From: Pseudarthrobacter sp. NS4
GTDB lineage: Bacteria > Actinomycetota > Actinomycetes > Actinomycetales > Micrococcaceae
Assembly (NCBI RefSeq): GCF_024758005.1
Contig: NZ_CP103288.1
Location: 620,001-684,000, forward strand
Direction: 5' to 3'
Length of the DNA: 64,000 nt
This document shows positions 29,681 to 38,045 of the stretch, piece by piece (position 1 is the first letter of the stretch; each line of letters opens with the position of its first letter). A program made the position numbers and the translations under genes. Under the pieces are notes generated by a model. The model saw only the letters and a list, made by a program, of their open reading frames with translations. It ran no database searches and had not been told where the DNA came from.

Positions 29681-30217
29681 ATGGGAAGCTCCGTAACCTC
29701 CAAACTCCGGGCTGTCCTGTTCGACCGGGACGGGACCCTGGTGATCGATGTGCCCTACAACGGGGACCCCGCGTCGGTCAGGCCGATGCCGGGCGCCAAA
29801 GCCGTGCTGGACAGCCTCCGGGCCGAGGGCATAGCAACCGGCGTCATCAGCAACCAGTCGGGCATTGCGCGTGGCCTGATCACAGAGGCTGACGTGGCAG
29901 GGGTCAACGCCAGGGTGGAAGAACTCCTGGGACCCTTTGACGTGTGGGAAGTGTGTCCGCACTCCGAGCAGGATGGCTGCGCCTGCCGGAAGCCCGCACC
30001 CGGCATGGTCCACAGCGCCTGCCGGAAACTCGGCATCCATGAATCCGAGGCCGCATTGATCGGGGACATCGGGGCCGACGTCGGGGCTGCGGAAGCTGCT
30101 GGAGCAACAGGCGTGCTGGTTCCCACTCCGGTGACCCGGGCCGAGGAGGTGGCTGCAGCGCGGCTGGTGGCCCGTGACCTGGCGGCAGCCGTCGGCCTGC
30201 TGCAGGGGGCGCCCTGA
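29681..30217 (+). CDS. GmhB-like heptose bisphosphate phosphatase (HAD-IIIA)
   Basis: 178 residues from ATG 29681 (GGGGTGG upstream; an in-frame GTG lies at 29663). HAD motif I is VLFDRDGTLV and motif II SNQSGIARG. The zinc-type loop CPHSEQDGCACRKPAPGM matches GmhB with its Cys-X-His...Cys-X-Cys ligands, and motif IV is IGDIGADVGA. GmhB removes the 7-phosphate of D-glycero-D-manno-heptose 1,7-bisphosphate. It opens a tightly packed operon with GmhA- and HldE-like genes, and the next ATG overlaps its stop codon (TGATG). Confidence 0.88.
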   Translation: MGSSVTSKLRAVLFDRDGTLVIDVPYNGDPASVRPMPGAKAVLDSLRAEGIATGVISNQSGIARGLITEADVAGVNARVEELLGPFDVWEVCPHSEQDGCACRKPAPGMVHSACRKLGIHESEAALIGDIGADVGAAEAAGATGVLVPTPVTRAEEVAAARLVARDLAAAVGLLQGAP

Positions 30218-31305
30218 TGGGCCGCGTCCTGGTGGCACGGCTGGACAGCATGGGCGATGTCCTGCTTGCAGGGCCTGCTGTGCGTGCTGTGGCAAACGGC
30301 CTGATCCTTGACGGCAGCGCCGCGAACCACGTGGTGATGCTGTGCGGCCGTCAAGGGGAGGCTGTGGCCGGCCTGCTGCCCGGGGCTGCGGAGGTCTACA
30401 GCTGGGACAGCCCCTGGATCATGAATCCTGCGCCAAAGATGACCGGTCCACATGCAGACCGGCTTATCGATTACGTCCGTAATTCCAGGATTACCGAAGC
30501 CGTCATCCTGACCTCCTTCCACCAGTCCCCGCTGCCGCTGGCATTGCTGCTCAGGCTTGCCGGCGTGGAACGGATCACCGGCGCGTCCACCGACTACGCC
30601 GGCTCCCTGCTGGATGTCCGGCTGAAGCCAGGTGAGGACTTTCCGGAGGACCAGCCCGAGGCGGAACGCGCGCTGGGCATCGCCCAGGCCGCCGGGTTCC
30701 GGCTGCCCGCCGGCGACGACGGCAAGCTCCATCTGGCATCCGTGCCCGATGCCCGGGGGCTGGTGGGGAACGAACCTTATGTGGTGGTCCATCCGGGTGC
30801 TGCCGTTCCGGCCAGGGCCTGGCCGCCGCTGCACCACGCGGCCGCTGTCGAACTCCTGCAGGGTGCGGGCCACCGGGTGGTGGTAACCGGCGGCCCGGGT
30901 GAAACCTCCCTGACCGCAACCGTTGCAGGTCCCTCCGCACTGGACCTCGGCGGACGTACCGACCTGCACATGTTGGCAGGTGTCATGGCAGGGGCACAGG
31001 CCGTGGTCACAGGCAACACCGGTCCGGCGCATCTGGCGGCCGCCGTGGGGACGCCAGTCGCCTGCCTCTTCGCACCTGTGGTGCCGGCTATCCGCTGGGC
31101 ACCCTACGGGGTGCCGCTGGAACTGCTCGGCGACCAGAACGCAGCCTGCCGGATGACCCGTGCCCGCGTCTGCCCGGTCCCGGGCCACCCCTGCCTTGAC
31201 TCCGTCTCTCCTGAGGAAGTGGTGGCAGCCGTGGAACGGCTGATCGGCGGAGTGAGCTCCTTCAGTACCCACGTCAGTACCCGTAGAAAGGCCCGCAACA
31301 GATGA
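30217..31305 (+). CDS. Glycosyltransferase family 9 (heptosyltransferase-like)
   Basis: 362 residues. MGRVLVARLDSMGDVLLAGPAVRA is the GT9 N-terminus, and the C-terminal nucleotide-binding region has VVTGGPGETSL, the TDLHMLAGVMAGAQ block and GNTGPAHLAAAVGTP. GT9 enzymes in Gram-negatives transfer heptose from ADP-heptose to lipid A core. Here, with GmhA/GmhB/HldE-like genes, it probably uses a heptose nucleotide with another acceptor. It overlaps genes on both sides by 1 and 4 bases. Confidence 0.9.
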   Translation: MGRVLVARLDSMGDVLLAGPAVRAVANGLILDGSAANHVVMLCGRQGEAVAGLLPGAAEVYSWDSPWIMNPAPKMTGPHADRLIDYVRNSRITEAVILTSFHQSPLPLALLLRLAGVERITGASTDYAGSLLDVRLKPGEDFPEDQPEAERALGIAQAAGFRLPAGDDGKLHLASVPDARGLVGNEPYVVVHPGAAVPARAWPPLHHAAAVELLQGAGHRVVVTGGPGETSLTATVAGPSALDLGGRTDLHMLAGVMAGAQAVVTGNTGPAHLAAAVGTPVACLFAPVVPAIRWAPYGVPLELLGDQNAACRMTRARVCPVPGHPCLDSVSPEEVVAAVERLIGGVSSFSTHVSTRRKARNR

Positions 31306-32336
31306 AAATCCTGCTCTGGCATGTCCACGGTTCCTGGACGGACGCCTTTGTGCGTGGCCGTCACGAGTACCTGCTTCCCGTGCTGCCGGAAGGTGGTGCC
31401 TGGGGGCTTGGCCGTGCGGGCAGGGACTGGCCGGCTTCAGTGCGGGAGGTGGACCTGGCGACGCTCGACGCCGACGCCGTTGACGCCGTCGTACTCCAGC
31501 GCCCCGATGAAATCGGGGAGGTCACCCGGATACTCGGAAGAACCCCCGGCGTCGACCTGCCCGCGGTGTACGTCGAACACAACACACCCAAGGGGGACTT
31601 CCCATTCACCACCCACCCGCTTGCGGACCAGCACAGCATCCCGATCGTCCACGTGACCCACTTCAACAGGCTCGCCTGGGACAACGGTTCCGCTTCCACC
31701 CTGGTCATCGAGCACGGCATCCCGGACCCCGGCCAGCTCTACACGGGGGAGCTCGCCGAACTGGGCGTGGTGGTCAATGAGCCGGTACGCCGCGGCCGGG
31801 TCACGGGTACCGACCTGCTTCCAGCATTCGCCTCAGTCGCGCCGCTGCAGGTCTTTGGCATGAAGACGGACGGACTCGCAGCCGCCACCGGGATCGGGGA
31901 ATCCCGCCTGACGGCCCGCGGGGACCTGCGGACGCAGGAACTGCACCGTGAACTGGCGCGTTGCCGCGTCTACGTACACCCGATGCGCTGGACTTCCCTG
32001 GGACTGTCCCTCCTGGAAGCCATGCACCTGGGAATGCCGGTGGTTGCCCTGGCAACTACCGAAGCGCCGCGGGCGGTGCCGCCCGAGGCCGGCGCCGTCT
32101 CCGCCGATATCGACGAGCTGCTCCGCTGCGCGCGGCGGCTGGTCACCAATCCGGATGAAGCCCGACGGCGGGGCATTGCCGCCCGTGAGGCGGCACTGGA
32201 ACGTTACGGCCTGGGCAAGTTCCAGGACCGCTGGGATGAGCTCCTGGCGGACCTGCGCAGCCTGCCCCGGCACTCCGTCAACGAGCACCGGGACGAGCGG
32301 ATCCTTGTCCCGGCGCGAGAGAGGAAGACCCCATGA
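31302..32336 (+). CDS. Glycosyltransferase, GT4-like
   Basis: 344 residues, ATGA-coupled to the GT9 gene. The N-terminal half is unusual ([20 protein letters not shown]), with [14 protein letters not shown] resembling bacterial glycosyltransferases of surface glycans. The C-terminal half has the GT-B donor site: [20 protein letters not shown] with the Glu-containing [12 protein letters not shown] loop. Substrate and acceptor are unknown; the operon context suggests a heptose-containing glycan. Confidence 0.85.
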   Translation: MKILLWHVHGSWTDAFVRGRHEYLLPVLPEGGAWGLGRAGRDWPASVREVDLATLDADAVDAVVLQRPDEIGEVTRILGRTPGVDLPAVYVEHNTPKGDFPFTTHPLADQHSIPIVHVTHFNRLAWDNGSASTLVIEHGIPDPGQLYTGELAELGVVVNEPVRRGRVTGTDLLPAFASVAPLQVFGMKTDGLAAATGIGESRLTARGDLRTQELHRELARCRVYVHPMRWTSLGLSLLEAMHLGMPVVALATTEAPRAVPPEAGAVSADIDELLRCARRLVTNPDEARRRGIAAREAALERYGLGKFQDRWDELLADLRSLPRHSVNEHRDERILVPARERKTP

Positions 32337-33586
32337 AAATCGCGATGATTTCCGAGCACGCCAGTCCGCTGGCGGCACTGGGCGGGGTGGATGCCGGGGG
32401 GCAGAACGTCCATGTTGCGGCGCTTTCCGAGGCACTCGCCAAACGGGGCCACCACGTCACCGTCTACACCCGCAGGGATGCAACGGAGCTTCCCTCCCGG
32501 GTGCAGGTAAGCCGGCGGTTCGAAGTGGTCCATATCGATGCGGGCCCTGCCCGCCATGTCCCCAAGGACGAGCTGCTTCCCTATATGGGAGAGCTCGCGG
32601 AGAGCGTGGCCAGGGACTGGGGGCAGCGGCCGCCGGATGTGGTGCACGGGCACTTTTGGATGTCCGGGCTGGCTGCGCTGGAGGCAGCGCGGCGGCCCGA
32701 TGCCGGATACCGCGTCCCGGTCATCCAGACCTTCCACGCCCTGGGCACCGTCAAGCGGCGGCACCAGGGTGCCGAGGACACCAGCCCTGCGGAACGCCGC
32801 TGGCTGGAACCCGGTGTGGGGCGTTCCGCGGACAGGATCATAGCCACCTGCTCGGACGAGGTCTTCGAACTCAAGGCCATGGGCATCGCCACCGGCAAGA
32901 TTTCGATTGCCCCCTGCGGCGTGGACCTTGGCTTCTTCTCGGCAGACGGGCCCGTCGACACCAGGAAACGCCGCCACCGCATCCTTTCCGTAGGCCGCCT
33001 GGTGCCGCGGAAGGGCGTGGACCTGGTGATCCGCGCCCTGCCGTACCTGCGCGAGGCCGGGTTCGACGACGTCGAACTGCTGATTGTGGGCGGCGGCGGG
33101 GACTCGTACGTGCTGCACGCCGATCCTGAGGTGCGGCGCCTGTTGGACCTGGCCGCCGAGCTGGGAGTTTTGGACCACGTTTCGCTGCACGGCCAGGTTT
33201 CCCGGGGTGAAATGCCAGGGATCTTCCGAAGCGCCGATGCAGTGGTCTGCGCGCCCTGGTACGAACCGTTCGGCATCGTCCCGCTGGAGGCCATGGCCTG
33301 CGGTGTTCCCGTTGTTGCGGCGGCCGTAGGCGGCCTGCGGGACACAGTGGTGGACCATGGCACCGGGCTGCACGTGCCGCCACGGGACCCGGAGGCCATC
33401 GCTTCCGCCCTCGCCATGCTGCTTGAAAACCCAAGCCTGCAGGCGGAGCTTGGCAAAGCGGGCCAGAAGCGCGCCCGTACCCGGTATTCCTGGGACCGGG
33501 TGGCCGCAGAAACCGAAAAGGCCTACCAGCTTGCCGTGGCGGAGGCCCCGGCCGGCGTCGTTCCCATGGAAGGAGCCGTGCTGTGA
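32333..33586 (+). CDS. Glycosyltransferase family 4 (MshA/sucrose-phosphate-synthase-like)
   Basis: 417 residues, ATGA-coupled. The N-terminal [20 protein letters not shown] and [11 protein letters not shown] blocks resemble sucrose-phosphate-synthase-type and MshA-like GT4 enzymes. The donor domain has [19 protein letters not shown] and the EX7E loop [20 protein letters not shown]. It likely adds a sugar to a surface or soluble glycan. The donor is not deducible from sequence alone. Confidence 0.9.
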   Translation: MKIAMISEHASPLAALGGVDAGGQNVHVAALSEALAKRGHHVTVYTRRDATELPSRVQVSRRFEVVHIDAGPARHVPKDELLPYMGELAESVARDWGQRPPDVVHGHFWMSGLAALEAARRPDAGYRVPVIQTFHALGTVKRRHQGAEDTSPAERRWLEPGVGRSADRIIATCSDEVFELKAMGIATGKISIAPCGVDLGFFSADGPVDTRKRRHRILSVGRLVPRKGVDLVIRALPYLREAGFDDVELLIVGGGGDSYVLHADPEVRRLLDLAAELGVLDHVSLHGQVSRGEMPGIFRSADAVVCAPWYEPFGIVPLEAMACGVPVVAAAVGGLRDTVVDHGTGLHVPPRDPEAIASALAMLLENPSLQAELGKAGQKRARTRYSWDRVAAETEKAYQLAVAEAPAGVVPMEGAVL

Positions 33587-34311
33587 CTGCTGAATGGTCC
33601 CTGAGGGAAGCCGACCTGCGGGCTTTGACCACGCCGTCCGCGTTGCCTGGCGTATTGCCAGGTTCCGCGTTCGTGGATGCTGCCAGCGCCGATGCCGTCC
33701 GGATCCACCTGGACAACGTGCTGCCGGCGCTCGACTCGCTGCGAAACCAGTCCGGCAGGCTCGCCGCCTGGGGTGTGGAGCTGGCCCAGCGCCTGCTCCG
33801 CGGCCAGCGGCTCCTCGCCGCCGGCAATGGCGGTTCGGCTGCCGAGGCGCAGCACCTCACCGCCGAATTGGTAGGCAGGTTCGACGGCGAGCGCGTCCCG
33901 TTCTCCGCTATCTCCCTGCACGCCGAGTCGTCGGCGGTGACCGCCATCGCCAACGATTACGGTTACGACGACGTCTTCGCCCGGCAGGTGCGGGCACATG
34001 CCCGCTCCGGCGATGTGCTGATGCTCCTGTCCACCAGCGGCAAGAGCCCCAACCTGCTGCGGGCTGCCGAGGTGGCGTCCCGGCTCAACGTGACTACCTG
34101 GGCACTGACCGGTGCGGGACCCAACCCGCTGGCCGACGCCTGCAATGAGGCCGTCATGATCGAGGCCCTCAACGCCAACGCGCAGGAAGGACACCTGATC
34201 GCGCTGCACGCCTTGTGCCGCGCCTTTGACCTGGAGGTGGCCCGCCGCAGTCCCGCCGTTGCGCCCGTACCCGGCAAAGCCGGATTGCCCAAGGGAGGTG
34301 GCCGACCATGA
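33583..34311 (+). CDS. GmhA-like sedoheptulose 7-phosphate isomerase (SIS domain)
   Basis: 242 residues, GTG start overlapping the previous stop codon (GTGA). The SIS domain shows [36 protein letters not shown] and the C-terminal [20 protein letters not shown]; the AEAQH and QEGHL residues are those of GmhA active sites. GmhA converts sedoheptulose 7-phosphate to D-glycero-D-manno-heptose 7-phosphate, the first committed heptose step. About 40 extra N-terminal residues precede the domain. Confidence 0.9.
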   Translation: MTAEWSLREADLRALTTPSALPGVLPGSAFVDAASADAVRIHLDNVLPALDSLRNQSGRLAAWGVELAQRLLRGQRLLAAGNGGSAAEAQHLTAELVGRFDGERVPFSAISLHAESSAVTAIANDYGYDDVFARQVRAHARSGDVLMLLSTSGKSPNLLRAAEVASRLNVTTWALTGAGPNPLADACNEAVMIEALNANAQEGHLIALHALCRAFDLEVARRSPAVAPVPGKAGLPKGGGRP

Positions 34312-35795
34312 GGATTGTGGTGGTTGGCGACGTCATGCTGGACGTGGACCTGTCCGGTGAGGCCACGCGGTTGAGCCCCGACGCCCCGGTTCCGGTAGTG
34401 GATGTTTCCGGCGTCCGGCGACGCGCCGGGGGTGCCGGACTGGTGGCCCGGATGCTGGCCGAGGACGGCTGGCCTGTCACCCTGGTGACCGTGCTGGGCG
34501 ACGACGACGCCGGGCGGCAGCTCCAGGAGCACCTTGCCGGAGTGCGCCTGGTGTCAGGCCCCAGCGGCTACCCCTCGCCGGTCAAGACACGGGTCCGGGC
34601 GGGATCGCACCCCGTGGTCCGTTTCGACCAGGGATGCGAAAAGACGCCGGTTCCCGACGTCAGCCCCGCCATGCTCCGCGCCGTGGAAAAGGCTGGAGTG
34701 ATCATCGTTGCCGATTACGGCAGGGGAGTGGCAGCCAACCCGCAGCTCCGGGAACTCCTGGCCCGGCTGGCGGATCAGGTTCCCATCATCTGGGACCCCC
34801 ATCCCGCCGGGCCGGACCCCGTGCCCGGGGTCGCCGTGGTTACTCCGAACCTCGCCGAAGCGATCAAAGCCGCCCAGTCCCGGATGCCGGATGATGCGCA
34901 ACCCGGGAAAAGCGGTGCGGCCAACGCCGCTAAGCAGGAACCGCAGGCCGGGGACCCGCAGGACGATGCACAGCCTGACGGTTCACCCCAGGACCAGGCC
35001 GCCGAGGTTGGCCGGATCCTTTTGGACCAATGGCACAGCCGGGCAGTCCTGGTCACCAAGGGGGAGCAGGGCGCGGTCCTGCTGCGCGGGAACCACCCGT
35101 CCCCGCACCCCGTTCCCGCCCCGCGCGTGGAAGCCGGGGATCCGTGCGGAGCGGGCGACCGCCTGGCAGCCGGGCTCGCGGTGCACCTCCTGGCCGGGCG
35201 CACCCTTGAGGAAGCAGCCGAACTGGCGGTCCATGACGCCGCGGACTTCCTGGCCGCGGGAGGGGTCTCAGCGCTTCCGGACCGCACAACAAAACCTGCG
35301 GGGCGGAAACCTGAATCCTCCGCGGCAGCACGGCGCCGATCCACGGAACCGCTGCTGCTGGCCCGCTCGATCCGGCAGAACGGCGGAACCGTGGTGGCCA
35401 CCGGCGGTTGCTTCGACCTCCTGCATGCCGGACACGTCCGGTCCCTTACCGCAGCCCGTGAGCTGGGGGACTGCCTGATCGTTTGCCTGAACTCGGACGA
35501 TTCGGTGCGGCGGCTCAAGGGCCCCGAGCGTCCCATCATCGGCCAGCATGACAGGGCCGAACTCCTGCTCGCCATGGAATGCGTGGACGCGGTGCTGGTC
35601 TTCGAGGAAGACACCCCGGAGGCCGCCCTGGAGCGCCTGCGCCCGGACATCTGGGTCAAGGGCGGCGATTACAAAGGGGCCCGTCTCCCCGAGGCAGACC
35701 TGGTGGAAAGCTGGGGCGGCCGCTGCCTCACCGTGCCCTTCCATCCGGCACGTTCCACCACGGGACTTGCCGATGCGCTCGCCAAGGTGAGCTGA
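34308..35795 (+). CDS. HldE-like heptose kinase/adenylyltransferase, divergent paralogue 1
   Basis: 495 residues, ATGA-coupled. The N-terminal PfkB-type kinase domain ([19 protein letters not shown]) is followed from about residue 360 by a nucleotidyltransferase domain with the HxGH motif (His373-Ala-Gly-His376) and LKGPERPIIGQHDRAELL. The catalytic Asp284 in CGAGDR is kept, but the usual GAGDTF is GAGDR and the substrate-binding GGAANxAxNLA is GGAGLVARMLA. An acidic Pro/Gln-rich insert of about 40 residues sits near 195-235. It may act on a different sugar or be kinase-weak. A canonical paralogue lies 2.2 kb downstream. Confidence 0.85.
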   Translation: MRIVVVGDVMLDVDLSGEATRLSPDAPVPVVDVSGVRRRAGGAGLVARMLAEDGWPVTLVTVLGDDDAGRQLQEHLAGVRLVSGPSGYPSPVKTRVRAGSHPVVRFDQGCEKTPVPDVSPAMLRAVEKAGVIIVADYGRGVAANPQLRELLARLADQVPIIWDPHPAGPDPVPGVAVVTPNLAEAIKAAQSRMPDDAQPGKSGAANAAKQEPQAGDPQDDAQPDGSPQDQAAEVGRILLDQWHSRAVLVTKGEQGAVLLRGNHPSPHPVPAPRVEAGDPCGAGDRLAAGLAVHLLAGRTLEEAAELAVHDAADFLAAGGVSALPDRTTKPAGRKPESSAAARRRSTEPLLLARSIRQNGGTVVATGGCFDLLHAGHVRSLTAARELGDCLIVCLNSDDSVRRLKGPERPIIGQHDRAELLLAMECVDAVLVFEEDTPEAALERLRPDIWVKGGDYKGARLPEADLVESWGGRCLTVPFHPARSTTGLADALAKVS

Positions 35796-35829
35796 CAAAT
35801 TTCTTGTATTCCCCATCGAAAGGAACACC

Positions 35830-36531
35830 ATGACTGCAGACTCCAAAACCCCTGGCCGCGTACTGGTCACGGGAGGTGCCTCCGGACTGGGAGCCGCCGT
35901 CGTCGACGCCGTCCTGAAGGCAGGCGGAACACCGGTGGTGCTGGACCGCAACATCAGCAACGTGTCCGCCGTGAAGGCGTTTGAAGTGGACGTCTCGGAC
36001 CGCCTGGCTGTGGAAGAGGCAGTGCGGGAAGCCGCCGAATCCATGGGCGGCCTGGACGCCGTTGTGACCGCGGCCGGCATCGACCGCTGCGGCAAGTTGG
36101 CCGACGTCGAAGCCGCCGAGTGGGAAAAGGTCATCGGGGTGAACCTGATGGGCACAGTATCGGTGGTGCGTGCCGCCCTGCCCTACCTCAAATCCACCCA
36201 TGGAAGGGTACTGACGGTCGCATCCACGCTGGGCAAGCGCGCGGTGGCCGATGCAACGGCGTACTGCGCCTCCAAGTTCGGGGTGGTGGGCTTCAGCCAC
36301 GCGCTCGCCGCGGAGACCGGCGGGGAAATCGGCGTCACCACCATGATCCCCGGCGGAATGAAGACGCGCTTCTTCGACGACCGCACCGAGCAGTACAAGC
36401 CCCAGGACGACTCACGCCTCAACGACCCCGGCAACGTGGCCCAGGCCATCATGTTCGCGCTGTCGCAGCCGACCGGGTGTGAAGTCCGCGAAATGCTGAT
36501 TTGCCACGAGGAAGAGGGCTCCTGGCCCTAA
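35830..36531 (+). CDS. Classical short-chain dehydrogenase/reductase
   Basis: 233 residues, AAAGGAACACC before ATG 35830. The coenzyme motif is VTGGASGLGAAVVDA; AAGID replaces the usual NNAG; the catalytic Ser is in LTVASTLGKRAVADA and the YxxxK in AYCASKFG. It lies inside the heptose operon, between two HldE-like genes and next to an aldehyde dehydrogenase. It is not an HldD-type epimerase, which would be a longer extended SDR. Probably oxidises or reduces a sugar or linker intermediate (inference). Confidence 0.9.
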   Translation: MTADSKTPGRVLVTGGASGLGAAVVDAVLKAGGTPVVLDRNISNVSAVKAFEVDVSDRLAVEEAVREAAESMGGLDAVVTAAGIDRCGKLADVEAAEWEKVIGVNLMGTVSVVRAALPYLKSTHGRVLTVASTLGKRAVADATAYCASKFGVVGFSHALAAETGGEIGVTTMIPGGMKTRFFDDRTEQYKPQDDSRLNDPGNVAQAIMFALSQPTGCEVREMLICHEEEGSWP

Positions 36532-36572
36532 GCCCGCAAACGGACTAAAACGGAATCGTCGGGAGGAAAACC

Positions 36573-38045
36573 ATGCCTACAACTGCCACCGAAGTGACCA
36601 CAAGCCGGGAATCAGCCGAGGGCTCCGGCATCACCATCCGCGACCCGCGCACCGGCGAAGTCCTGTGGACTGTGCCGGAAGCCGGACCCGCTGCGGTGAC
36701 CCAGGCCGTGGAGGTGGCGCGAAGCGCCGCCGGTGACTGGGCTGCCACAGCCCCGGCCGAGCGGGGTGCCGCGCTCCGCACCGCCGCGAAGGCCCTCGAC
36801 GCTGCGGCGGAGGAATTGGCCGGGCTCAACGCCAGCGAAACGGGACGTCCGGTCCAGGAAGCGCTGGCCGGGATTGCCGCCGGTGTCTCCACCCTGGAAC
36901 AGTACGCTGAACTGGGCCCGGTGCACCGCGGCCACAGCCTGCGGGGCAACCGGCTTGCCTCTGACTACACAGTGGCGGAACCGAGGGGCGTGGCCGTCCT
37001 CCTGACTCCGTGGAACGATCCCGTGGCCGTGGCCTGCGGCCTGATCGGTGCAGCGCTGGTCACCGGCAACACCGTCATCCACAAACCCAGCGAGCGCTGC
37101 CCGCGCCTGGGGGAGGCACTTGGCGAGGTCCTGGCGCCGGCCTTCCCGCCGGGCGTGTTCCTGACTCTCTCCGGCGGAGCGGACGTCGGTGCGCTCCTGT
37201 CCCAGGCGGAAGTGGATGTGCTGGCGCATGTGGGTTCCAGTGCGTCCGGTGCCCGGATCGCCCGTGCGGGCGCCTTGACCGGAGCCCACGTCATCAGGGA
37301 AAACGGCGGAAATGATCCCCTGCTGGTGGACCGCGACGTGGACCCGGCGTGGGCGGCTGAGCAGGCTGCAATCGGTGCCTTCAGCAACAGCGGCCAGATC
37401 TGCGTGGCCGTCGAGCGGATTTATGTGCACGAGGCCATCGCCGCCGAGTTCTGCGCTGCGCTTGAAGCGGAAGCGGCATTGCGCAACAGCAACGGCACGG
37501 TGGCTCCGCTGGTTGACCTGCGGATGCGGGATGAAGTCCACGCCCAGGTCACGGACGCCCTCAACCAGGGTGCACGGGTGGTGGAGGGCGGTGTCCTTCC
37601 GGACGGGCAGGGCTCCTTCTACCCGGCCACCGTATTGCTTGATTGCACCGGGCAGATGCAGGTGATGACGGAGGAAACCTTCGGCCCGGTTGCCCCGGTA
37701 CAGGTGGTCAAAACGTTCGACGACGGCCTGCGCCTGGCCTGCAGCGGCAAGTACGGCCTGGCCGCCACAGTCCTGACCGGCAACATGGCCCACGTCCAGC
37801 AGGCCGTTGCGTCCCTGCCTGTGGGCACCGTAAAGATCAACGAGGTTTTCGGCGGCGCGCCCGGCGGGGCGGCCCAGCCACGCGGCGAGAGCGGGCACGG
37901 ATTCGGCTACGGGCCCGAACTGCTGGATGAGTTCAGTCAGGTGAAGGTGGTGCACATCGCGGCTCCTCCTGCTGCTGCCATGCGCGGGGCCGGGCCGGAA
38001 GAATCCGCGGGGGACGAAGCCATTGAAGAACAGGACCAGCAATGA
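36573..38045 (+). CDS. Aldehyde dehydrogenase family protein
   Basis: 490 residues, GGAGGAAAACC before ATG 36573. The family blocks are present: LLTPWNDPVAVACGLIGAAL, the catalytic Glu in IRENGGNDP and the nucleophile Cys in SNSGQICVAVERIYV. The Glu motif is altered from the usual LELGGKNP. A disordered acidic tail closes the protein. It is coupled to the second HldE-like gene by ATGA. Its position suggests oxidation of an aldehyde or sugar intermediate within the glycan pathway; the substrate is unknown. Confidence 0.9.
   Translation: MPTTATEVTTSRESAEGSGITIRDPRTGEVLWTVPEAGPAAVTQAVEVARSAAGDWAATAPAERGAALRTAAKALDAAAEELAGLNASETGRPVQEALAGIAAGVSTLEQYAELGPVHRGHSLRGNRLASDYTVAEPRGVAVLLTPWNDPVAVACGLIGAALVTGNTVIHKPSERCPRLGEALGEVLAPAFPPGVFLTLSGGADVGALLSQAEVDVLAHVGSSASGARIARAGALTGAHVIRENGGNDPLLVDRDVDPAWAAEQAAIGAFSNSGQICVAVERIYVHEAIAAEFCAALEAEAALRNSNGTVAPLVDLRMRDEVHAQVTDALNQGARVVEGGVLPDGQGSFYPATVLLDCTGQMQVMTEETFGPVAPVQVVKTFDDGLRLACSGKYGLAATVLTGNMAHVQQAVASLPVGTVKINEVFGGAPGGAAQPRGESGHGFGYGPELLDEFSQVKVVHIAAPPAAAMRGAGPEESAGDEAIEEQDQQ

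Noticed and set aside
35830..36531. HldD-type ADP-heptose epimerase
   Set aside because: It has the classical short SDR layout with AYCASK and 233 residues, not the extended SDR architecture of HldD.
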